From: Lachnospiraceae bacterium
Lineage (GTDB): Bacteria; Bacillota; Clostridia; Lachnospirales; Lachnospiraceae
Reading direction: 5' to 3'
NCBI GenBank assembly: GCA_024684155.1
Contig: JAIKXK010000071.1
Span: 1 to 8,364, forward strand
Length of the DNA: 8,364 nucleotides
This document shows positions 1 to 5,463 of this stretch, in pieces. Numbering within the stretch: the first letter of the stretch is position 1; each line of letters opens with the position of its first letter. The notes under the pieces were generated by a model, which did no database searches, was not told the origin of the DNA, and saw only the letters and a list, made by a program, of their open reading frames with translations. The position numbers and the translations under genes were made by a program.

Positions 1-80
1 TGAGCTAAGGTAAAGGACTGTCCACCATACTGGTTAGAAGCAACCTGAGCTACAATCTGAGTCGTAACATTACAAGCAGT
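1..80 (-). pseudogene. nrdD: inverted internal fragment of anaerobic ribonucleotide reductase NrdD
   Basis: Read on the minus strand from base 80 to base 1, one uninterrupted frame gives TACNVTTQIVAQ followed by VASNQYGGQS and FTLA. This is the conserved NrdD stretch (QVASNQYGGQ..LAHLAPFV type) that normally lies just before the residues KKIRK, and those residues begin the plus-strand frame at base 82. The fragment has no start or stop and runs off the window edge. It is therefore a piece of the same gene in the opposite orientation, not a separate gene. About ten residues (an HLAPFVDVSR-like segment, from memory of the family) would be expected between FTLA and KKIRK, and they should lie just before base 1. 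The homology is clear. Whether the inversion is real or an assembly or amplification chimera cannot be told from this window. Confidence 0.8.
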
Positions 81-81
81 A

Positions 82-1539
82 AAGAAAATTCGTAAGTTGG
101 TTATTGAAGAAAGAAAAGAGTGTGGAGAAGACTTAAACGATGAAATCATCGACAAGATCACAGAGAAGCGTCTTCTTTCAGAGGTGAAATCTGGTATTCA
201 GACCATTCAGTATCAGCTGATTACACTTATGACCTGTAATGGACAGACTCCTTTTGTTACCATGTTTATGTACTTAGACGAAGTAGAGGATGGACAGATT
301 CGTGATGACTTGGCACTTATTATCCAGGAAGTTATGATTCAAAGAATGGCGGGTGTTAAGAATGAAAAAGGTGTTTGGGTAACACCTGCATTTCCTAAGC
401 TTATTTATGTTTTGGATGAAGATAATATTCATGAAGATTCAAAATATTATTATTTAACAGAGTTAGCAGCCAAGTGTACTGCAAAGCGTATGGTACCTGA
501 TTATATCTCTGCTAAGATTATGAAGGAATTAAAACAGGGCAATGTTTATACCTGCATGGGATGCCGCTCTTTCCTTACAGTAGAAGAAAGCCAGAAGAAT
601 CCAGATGGAAGTCATAAATTCTACGGACGATTTAATCAGGGTGTGGTAACCATTAACCTTGTAGATGTAGCTTGTTCTTCTTACGGAGATATGGATAAGT
701 TCTGGGAAATCTTAGACGAAAGATTGGAACTTTGTCATAGAGCACTTCGTTGCAGACATGAAAGATTGCTTGGTACAGTTTCTGATGTTGCTCCTATTTT
801 GTGGCAGCATGGTGCCTTGGCTCGTTTGCAAAAGGGCGAAAAGATTGATGAACTTTTATATAATGGCTATTCTACTATTTCTTTAGGATATGCTGGTTTA
901 TATGAAATGTGTTACCGTATGCTTGGAGTTTCTCATACAGATCCTATGGGTAAGGAATTTGCTTTAAAGGTAATGCAGAGATTAAATGACAAATGTGCAG
1001 AGTGGAAGGCAGCAGAAAACATCAGCTATTCCGTATATGGAACACCAATGGAATCTACTACTTATAAATTTGCAAAGGCTCTTCAGAAACGTTTTGGAAT
1101 TATCAAGGGTGTTACAGATAAGAACTATATTACAAACTCTTATCACGTACATGTAACAGAGGAAATTGATGCCTTTGATAAGTTGAAATTTGAATCTGAT
1201 TTCCAGAAGTTATCACCAGGTGGAGCGATTTCTTACATTGAAGTACCTGATATGCAGCAAAATATTCCTGCAGTACTTTCTGTTATGAAATTTATCTATG
1301 ATAACATTATGTATGCGGAATTAAATACAAAATCTGATTACTGTGAAGTATGTGGATATGATGGAGAAATCAATATTGTAGAAGATTCTGCTGGAAAGCT
1401 TGTTTGGGAATGCCCAAATTGTGGAAATCGTGATCAGGAACGTATGTCAGTAGCCAGACGTACCTGTGGTTATATTGGAACTCAGTTCTGGAACCAGGGA
1501 CGTACACAAGAAATTAAGGATAGAGTATTGCATTTATAA
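82..1539 (+). CDS. nrdD: anaerobic ribonucleoside-triphosphate reductase (class III), C-terminal portion
   Basis: NrdD reduces ribonucleoside triphosphates to deoxyribonucleotides in the anaerobic cytoplasm, using a glycyl radical installed by NrdG. Numbering from the TTG codon at 97 (480 residues), the MGCRSFL motif holds a candidate active-site cysteine at about 156. The C-terminal zinc site is CEVC (416, 419) plus CPNC (439, 442). RTCGYIG carries the radical glycine at 458. Full-length enzymes usually have about 700 residues or more, so a large N-terminal part is absent, including the cone domain and the other catalytic cysteine. The frame is open from base 61 (TGA at 58-60), but homology starts only at KKIRK, base 82. 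The TTG at 97 has no good RBS and lies inside the conserved region, so it is not a credible true start. The upstream coding piece is present inverted at 1-80. The stop is 2 nt before nrdG. Confidence 0.9.
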   Translation, partial: KKIRKLVIEERKECGEDLNDEIIDKITEKRLLSEVKSGIQTIQYQLITLMTCNGQTPFVTMFMYLDEVEDGQIRDDLALIIQEVMIQRMAGVKNEKGVWVTPAFPKLIYVLDEDNIHEDSKYYYLTELAAKCTAKRMVPDYISAKIMKELKQGNVYTCMGCRSFLTVEESQKNPDGSHKFYGRFNQGVVTINLVDVACSSYGDMDKFWEILDERLELCHRALRCRHERLLGTVSDVAPILWQHGALARLQKGEKIDELLYNGYSTISLGYAGLYEMCYRMLGVSHTDPMGKEFALKVMQRLNDKCAEWKAAENISYSVYGTPMESTTYKFAKALQKRFGIIKGVTDKNYITNSYHVHVTEEIDAFDKLKFESDFQKLSPGGAISYIEVPDMQQNIPAVLSVMKFIYDNIMYAELNTKSDYCEVCGYDGEINIVEDSAGKLVWECPNCGNRDQERMSVARRTCGYIGTQFWNQGRTQEIKDRVLHL

Positions 1540-1541
1540 TT

Positions 1542-2066
1542 ATGAAATATAGTACCATTAAGTATAGAGATATTGCCAATGGAGAGGGTGTGAGAAACGT
1601 TCTTTTCGTTTCCGGATGTACCCATCATTGTAAGGGGTGCTTCCAACCTCAAACCTGGGATTTTAACTATGGTGAGGAATGGACAAATGAAATATCAGAA
1701 GAGTTTTTAGCAGCTTGTGAGCCTTCCTATATTGAAGGAATAACTTTTTTAGGTGGGGAACCGATGGAGGAGGTAAATCAAAAAGGACTGCTTCCTTTAG
1801 CAAGAGAGTTAAAAAAACGCTATCCCAATAAGAATATTTGGTGTTATACAGGGTATACTTTAGAAGAAGATTTACTAAATCCAAAGGGTAAGGCTCATTT
1901 TGATACTACAGAGGAGCTTTTATCCTTAATTGATATTTTAGTGGATGGCGAGTTTGTTCTGGAGAAAAAAGATATCACTTTGCAATTTAGAGGTAGCAGC
2001 AATCAAAGAATTCTTGAAAAAAATAGTTCAGGGGAATGGGTACCTTGGAGTAAGAAAATGAGATAA
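1542..2066 (+). CDS. nrdG: anaerobic ribonucleotide reductase activating protein (radical SAM)
   Basis: NrdG is a small radical SAM enzyme that uses a 4Fe-4S cluster and S-adenosylmethionine to generate the glycyl radical on NrdD. At 174 residues it has the normal family length. The cluster motif CxxxCxxC is seen as CTHHCKGC (Cys 26, 30, 33), the SAM-binding GGEPM is at 71-75, and the family signature QFRGSSNQRIL lies near residue 147. The ATG is 2 nt after the nrdD stop. No Shine-Dalgarno lies at normal spacing; the nearest AAGGA ends about 21 nt upstream, inside nrdD. Translation is thus probably coupled to nrdD by reinitiation (inference). A strong terminator follows directly, so nrdD-nrdG form the end of a transcript. 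The gene looks intact, which suggests that nrdD is or recently was functional. Confidence 0.96.
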   Translation: MKYSTIKYRDIANGEGVRNVLFVSGCTHHCKGCFQPQTWDFNYGEEWTNEISEEFLAACEPSYIEGITFLGGEPMEEVNQKGLLPLARELKKRYPNKNIWCYTGYTLEEDLLNPKGKAHFDTTEELLSLIDILVDGEFVLEKKDITLQFRGSSNQRILEKNSSGEWVPWSKKMR

Positions 2067-2072
2067 TAGGGG

Positions 2073-2108
2073 AAGAAGAGTCGTGGATGAAACCACGGCT
2101 CTTTTTTT
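2073..2108 (+). terminator. rho-independent terminator of nrdDG
   Basis: A 10-bp stem (AGAGTCGTGG at 2077-2086 against CCACGGCTCT at 2093-2102, one G-U pair) closes a 6-nt loop and runs into seven T. Flanking A and T bases can lengthen the stem. It starts 7 nt after the nrdG stop. Confidence 0.93.
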
Positions 2109-2201
2109 GTATCTTTTTTGTGTCTGTTTTGTGGCACTTTTGTGTCTTTTGGGATGTTACTATTTGAAAGAACCGTTGGTGTGATGTTATGAGGAATCTA
2201 T

Positions 2202-2462
2202 ATGGATATAAAAACGAAAAAAGTTGAAACTATAGATAATCTACGAGAACTAAGACTGGAAATAAGAAAATATACATCGATTTTTGCAATTATAGCAGCA
2301 ATGTTGTTTGGAGTTAGTGTATTGTATGCAGTAGTCATTCATGCAAAAACAGTAAGGGCAAGTATGCCGGGAGAAATAGGTGTTGGGTATATAGCAGCTA
2401 TGGGCGGTGTCATATTAGCAGTGCTGTTTTATGCGTTAGCGAGAAGAAATTGCAAGGGGTAA
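2202..2462 (+). CDS. small two-helix membrane protein of unknown function
   Basis: This 86-residue protein is not one I recognise. A short charged N-terminus rich in Lys, Arg and Glu (1-23) is followed by two hydrophobic stretches, about 24-48 and 61-80, separated by a short loop, and it ends in RRNCKG. By the positive-inside rule both ends probably face the cytoplasm (inference). The start is supported by GAGG at 2191-2194, 7 nt before the ATG. The gene sits alone between two rho-independent terminators, so it is probably a single-gene transcript and not part of the nrd operon or of the following two-component operon. No clear promoter was found in the T-rich 93 bp upstream. It could be a small stress or envelope protein, but nothing in the sequence fixes a role. 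Confidence 0.75.
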   Translation: MDIKTKKVETIDNLRELRLEIRKYTSIFAIIAAMLFGVSVLYAVVIHAKTVRASMPGEIGVGYIAAMGGVILAVLFYALARRNCKG

Positions 2463-2484
2463 TCTTTTTTGTATTATAGCCGCT

Positions 2485-2514
2485 GGGAGTCTCATGGAAG
2501 GAGGCTCCCTTTTT
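2485..2514 (+). terminator. rho-independent terminator after the small membrane protein
   Basis: A 9-bp stem (GGGAGTCTC at 2485-2493 with GAGGCTCCC at 2501-2509, one G-U pair) closes a 7-nt loop and is followed by five T. It lies 22 nt after the stop codon. Confidence 0.9.
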
Positions 2515-2525
2515 GTGTGAAAATT

Positions 2526-2554
2526 TTGCTATTTACAGGAGAGTTGTATAAAAT
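2526..2554 (+). promoter_or_regulatory. candidate sigma-A promoter for the two-component operon
   Basis: TTGCTA at 2526-2531 and TAAAAT at 2549-2554 are separated by 17 nt. This is the best-spaced pair in the gap between the upstream terminator and the regulator gene. A perfect TATAAT at 2561-2566 is also present but lacks a -35 at suitable distance. In such AT-rich DNA this call is tentative. Confidence 0.35.
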
Positions 2555-2626
2555 TAGAAATATAATTTAAAGTAAGTTTTAAGTGGGGATAGTAAACTAA
2601 TATAGAAAAATGAAAAGAGGTTTGTT

Positions 2627-3304
2627 ATGCGATTATTATTAGCGGAAGATGAAAAAGAAATGTCAAACGCAATTGTTGCGGTATTAAAACATAATCACTA
2701 TTCGGTGGATGCGGTCTATGATGGACAAGAGGCATTGGATTATTTGGAAACAGGATTATATGATGCTGCAATTTTGGATATTATGATGCCGAAGATGGAT
2801 GGTATTTCAGTTTTAAAGGAAGTACGTCAAAAAGGGATGGATATTCCTGTGATTCTATTGACAGCAAAGTCAGAAGTGGATGATCGAGTAGAGGGCTTAG
2901 ATGCAGGAGCAGATGATTATTTGACCAAGCCTTTTGCTATGAAGGAACTATTAGCTCGAATCCGTTCTATTACAAGACGGCAAGGAGAGGTAACAGATAA
3001 TATTTTGGAATTTTCTAATTTGAAATTGGATCGCACAACTTTTGTGATGTCCACAGAAAAGGATGCGATTCGATTGGCAAATAAAGAGTTTCAGATGTTA
3101 GAAATGTTATTACAAAATCCAGGACAAATAATTTCGACGGAACAATTCATGGATAAAATCTGGGGATACGATTCTGAAACGGAATTAAATGTCGTGTGGG
3201 TATATATTTCCTATTTAAGAAAAAAACTTACAAAAATAGATGCAAAGATTAATATAAAAGCTGCTCGAGGTGTGGGATATCTTGTGGAGGTAGATCATGA
3301 TTAA
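2627..3304 (+). CDS. OmpR/PhoB-family response regulator
   Basis: This is a cytoplasmic transcription factor activated by phosphotransfer, almost certainly from the kinase encoded next. Of 225 residues, the receiver domain (1-115) has the acidic pocket EDE at 7-9, the phosphoacceptor Asp51 in DIMMPKMDG, the switch Thr79 in LLTAK and Lys101 in TKPF. A winged-helix DNA-binding domain follows (about 124-222), with the typical endings VWVYISYLRKKL and AARGVGYLV. All key receiver residues are present, so it should be phosphorylatable. The ATG is preceded by AGAGG 6 nt upstream. The 3' end overlaps the kinase start by 8 nt, the usual sign of one operon. The target genes are not evident from the neighbours, since no transporter or resistance gene lies directly alongside. 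Confidence 0.95.
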   Translation: MRLLLAEDEKEMSNAIVAVLKHNHYSVDAVYDGQEALDYLETGLYDAAILDIMMPKMDGISVLKEVRQKGMDIPVILLTAKSEVDDRVEGLDAGADDYLTKPFAMKELLARIRSITRRQGEVTDNILEFSNLKLDRTTFVMSTEKDAIRLANKEFQMLEMLLQNPGQIISTEQFMDKIWGYDSETELNVVWVYISYLRKKLTKIDAKINIKAARGVGYLVEVDHD

Positions 3305-4685
3305 AACTCTTCGGAGAAAATTTATTCTGATTACAATGATATCGGTCCTTGCAGTGTTGACGATTTTGATTGGTACCATTGATGTTTTAAATTATTACAA
3401 TGTAATGGAAACCATTCGCTCAGAAATGTCTCTTTTGAAAAGCTATGATGGTGATTTGACTACCATTCGTAAAGATGGTTCAAATAATAACATGGAAAAA
3501 CCAAAAGATGATTCAGACAGCACCAGTGATTCTGAGGGAGGAAATGAAACTCTTTCTGAAGGGGATAAATTACCTGTGATGGGAAATGGCCCTGATGGTG
3601 GAAGTGAATCGGATGGTGGTTCCTTGCAACAGGGAATCGAACAGGGACATATTAATATGGAGACACCATTTTCTATTCGTTATTTTACAGTGGTAATAGA
3701 TGAGAATGGAAATGTGGACTCTGTAAATACGGAGGATATTGCGGCTGTATCAGAAGATGAGGCAAAAAGCATTACCCTAGAACTGTATGCCCAGGATAAT
3801 CAAAATGGATTTTATACAGATTACTATTATGATGTTATTGAAGTGGAATCCAGCGATGGTGGAACTGGCACCATGTACATTTATTTGAATAGTAAGGAGG
3901 AAATGTCCTCTTTTCGGAATTTTAGAAATATCAGTCTGGTAATTAGTTTTTTAGGTCTGGCTCTGGTATTTATTTTAGTGTTGATTCTGTCAAAAATTGC
4001 AATTAAACCTGTGGCGGAAAGCTATGAAAAGCAAAAACACTTTATTACGGACGCATCTCATGAAATTAAGACGCCCCTTGCCATTATTGAAGCAAATACA
4101 GAGGTCCTGGAAATGACAGAAGGGGATAATGAGTGGCTGAAAAGTATTCGCCATCAGATAGAACGTCTTTCTTCGTTAACAGAAAAACTTGTTTTTTTAT
4201 CTAGAATGGATGAAGAAAATACGAAGCTTGAAATGCAGGATTTTTCTCTCTCTAAAGCAGTTCGAGAGGTTTCTGAATCCTTCCTGCCGGTTGCTAAGGC
4301 GAAGGGAAAACGGCTGGAAATAGATGTTTGTGAAAATGTGACTTTTAATGGAAATGAGGGCAGTATTACCCAGGCAGTTTCTTTGCTTGTGGACAATGCA
4401 ATGAAATATTCAAATGATGGTGGAATTATTTCTGTTTCCATGAGAATCGTTCAGAAGAATAAAAAAGAGATTATTGTATTTAACACAGTAGACGAAATAG
4501 AAGTTGGAAATCATGATGTATTATTTGAACGATTCTATCGTTCAGATTCCTCTAGAAGCACAAAAACAGGCGGACATGGAATAGGTCTTTCGGTAGTAAA
4601 AGCAATTGTGACTGCACACAAGGGTAAGGTGACGGCAGAAAGTAAGGACGATAAATCCATTGAGTTTAAGATCACTTTGCCATAA
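3297..4685 (+). CDS. membrane sensor histidine kinase
   Basis: This is the sensor kinase partner of the upstream regulator. Of 462 residues, the first membrane helix is about 9-32. The extracytoplasmic part is about 33-211, with a Ser/Gly/Asp/Glu-rich low-complexity stretch at 60-118 and then a small folded segment (IRYFTVVIDENGNV onward). The second helix is about 212-234. The HisKA H-box SHEIKTP has phospho-acceptor His255, and the ATPase domain carries the N-box DNAMKYS (Asn367) and the G2 box GGHGIGL (425-431). The G1 box is atypical: VFNTVDEI stands where DxGxG is usual, followed by a normal F-box LFERFYR. I recall similar variants in other clostridial kinases. The ATG overlaps the regulator by 8 nt and has GGAGG 6 nt upstream. 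The ligand cannot be inferred. Confidence 0.94.
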   Translation: MIKTLRRKFILITMISVLAVLTILIGTIDVLNYYNVMETIRSEMSLLKSYDGDLTTIRKDGSNNNMEKPKDDSDSTSDSEGGNETLSEGDKLPVMGNGPDGGSESDGGSLQQGIEQGHINMETPFSIRYFTVVIDENGNVDSVNTEDIAAVSEDEAKSITLELYAQDNQNGFYTDYYYDVIEVESSDGGTGTMYIYLNSKEEMSSFRNFRNISLVISFLGLALVFILVLILSKIAIKPVAESYEKQKHFITDASHEIKTPLAIIEANTEVLEMTEGDNEWLKSIRHQIERLSSLTEKLVFLSRMDEENTKLEMQDFSLSKAVREVSESFLPVAKAKGKRLEIDVCENVTFNGNEGSITQAVSLLVDNAMKYSNDGGIISVSMRIVQKNKKEIIVFNTVDEIEVGNHDVLFERFYRSDSSRSTKTGGHGIGLSVVKAIVTAHKGKVTAESKDDKSIEFKITLP

Positions 4686-4711
4686 ACATTATGTTCATAA
4701 TATGTTAAAAT
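4683..4711 (+). promoter_or_regulatory. candidate promoter with internal dyad upstream of the SCP2-like gene
   Basis: TAAACA (4683-4688) and TAAAAT (4706-4711) are 17 nt apart. Between them lies a perfect 6-2-6 inverted repeat, ATTATG-TT-CATAAT (4688-4701), which could be an operator. The -35 match is weak and overlaps the kinase stop codon. No terminator separates the kinase from the next gene, so read-through is equally possible. Confidence 0.3.
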
Positions 4712-4759
4712 AAAAGTGTGTTATGAGACATGTATGGTTTATAGCAGGAGGAAGAGGAT

Positions 4760-5245
4760 ATGACATATGCAGAACTTGTGAAGCAGGTAAAAAAGACGAT
4801 TAAGGTTTCAGATAAGGACCTTGCGAAGAATCATTTTGCAGTGGAGTTTGATATCCAAGGTGAAGGTGAAGGAGCTTTTTATGTAGAGTTTTTAAATGGC
4901 AAGGTAGATGTAGAACCTTATGAATATTACGATTATGATATTCGTATTCGTACAGATGCACAGACGGCCTTAGAATTAACCGGTGGAACACTTGATTTTG
5001 AAAAGGCTTTGTTAGAAGGCCGACTTTCAGCTGAAGGAAAGGTGGATCGTCTGGCGAACTTAGGAATGGCGTTGAAACATGATTCGAAAAAAATATCGAA
5101 GAGGGCGGATCCTAAGAAGATATCGAAAAAGGCGGAACCAAAGAAAATTTCGAAAAAGCCGGCAGCAAAATCCATTGGAACGAAAAAAGCGACTAAGTCC
5201 ATAGCAGAGAAAAAGCCTGCTGGACGAATTGGAAAAATCAAATAA
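4760..5245 (+). CDS. SCP2-like domain protein with lysine-rich repetitive tail
   Basis: Residues about 1-105 resemble the sterol carrier protein 2 (SCP2) fold, a hydrophobic-pocket domain that binds lipids or acyl chains. The pattern AFYVEFLNGKVDVEP, then YDYDIRIRTDAQTALELTGGTLDFEKALLEGRLSAEG in its central part, matches the usual order of strands and helices, including the conserved region before the GRLSAEGKV turn. From about residue 106 to 161 a basic tail takes over: three 9-residue repeats (KKISKRADP, KKISKKAEP, KKISKKPAA at 110-136), then looser KSIG/TKSIA motifs. By hand count the tail has 20 Lys, 2 Arg and 4 acidic residues. There is no signal peptide or membrane helix, so it should be cytoplasmic. 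AGGAGG 8 nt before the ATG supports the start. The true ligand and the role of the tail are unknown. Confidence 0.82.
   Translation: MTYAELVKQVKKTIKVSDKDLAKNHFAVEFDIQGEGEGAFYVEFLNGKVDVEPYEYYDYDIRIRTDAQTALELTGGTLDFEKALLEGRLSAEGKVDRLANLGMALKHDSKKISKRADPKKISKKAEPKKISKKPAAKSIGTKKATKSIAEKKPAGRIGKIK
5087..5167 (+). repeat. three tandem 27-bp coding repeats (KKISK motif)
   Basis: Three consecutive degenerate 27-bp units encode KKISKRADP, KKISKKAEP and KKISKKPAA. The core TCGAA and surrounding A-rich codons are kept, while third positions drift. This indicates amino-acid-level conservation after duplication. Confidence 0.75.
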
Positions 5246-5255
5246 TAAACATAGA

Positions 5256-5321
5256 AGAAATTCAATTTTTAGATGTAGATTTCTGCGAAAAACTATATTT
5301 TAAGATTTGAATTTCTTTTTT
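5256..5321 (+). terminator. possible weak terminator after the SCP2-like gene
   Basis: AGAAATTCAA (5256-5265) is perfectly complementary to TTGAATTTCT (5307-5316), and the second arm runs into a T tract (5316-5321). The loop is long (41 nt) and the stem AT-rich, so termination would be weak. It is the only terminator-like element between this gene and the chemoreceptor. Confidence 0.4.
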
Positions 5322-5389
5322 GTTGTAACAATTTAATCTTAAAGGTGAAAAAGAATCCTCATAAAATCGCCTATTTTTCTTATTTGTGG

Positions 5390-5417
5390 TTGTAATTATT
5401 TTGAAAATTGTTAATAT
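5390..5417 (+). promoter_or_regulatory. candidate promoter for the chemoreceptor gene
   Basis: TTGTAA (5390-5395) and TAATAT (5412-5417) are spaced by 16 nt, about 46 nt before the start codon. If it is used, the transcript would begin near 5424 with the short hairpin GGTTG-CATA-CAACC (5426-5439) at its 5' end. The call is tentative because the region is very AT-rich. Confidence 0.3.
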
Positions 5418-5451
5418 AGAAATTCGGTTGCATACAACCAAACAAAAAACT

Positions 5452-5457
5452 AGGAGG
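5452..5457 (+). promoter_or_regulatory. ribosome binding site fixing the chemoreceptor start
   Basis: AGGAGG lies 6 nt before the ATG at 5464. The frame is open further upstream to a GTG at 5386, but that codon has no RBS and would put 26 uncharacteristic residues before the membrane helix. The ATG at 5464 is therefore chosen. Confidence 0.92.
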
Positions 5458-5463
5458 CATTTT

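Noticed and set aside
97..99. TTG as the genuine start of an NrdD-like gene
   Set aside because: It falls inside conserved NrdD sequence, has no convincing RBS, and the recognisable protein already begins at 82; the preceding residues are found inverted at 1-80.
4933..5265. Minus-strand frame rich in Phe and Ala opposite the lysine-rich tail
   Set aside because: It is the antisense image of Lys codons in the SCP2-like gene (TTT/TTC opposite AAA/GAA), with no RBS and no recognisable domain.
5340..5376. SigD-type motility promoter before the chemoreceptor (GCCTATTT at 5369)
   Set aside because: The -10-like element matches only in part, and the nearest TAAA (5340-5343) is 25 nt away, where about 15 is expected.
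5386..5463. N-terminal extension of the chemoreceptor from a GTG at 5386
   Set aside because: No RBS, uncharacteristic sequence, and overlap with a possible promoter and hairpin; the ATG at 5464 has AGGAGG at ideal spacing.
5246..5463. c-di-GMP riboswitch before the chemoreceptor
   Set aside because: None of the conserved GEMM sequence blocks can be found in the region.
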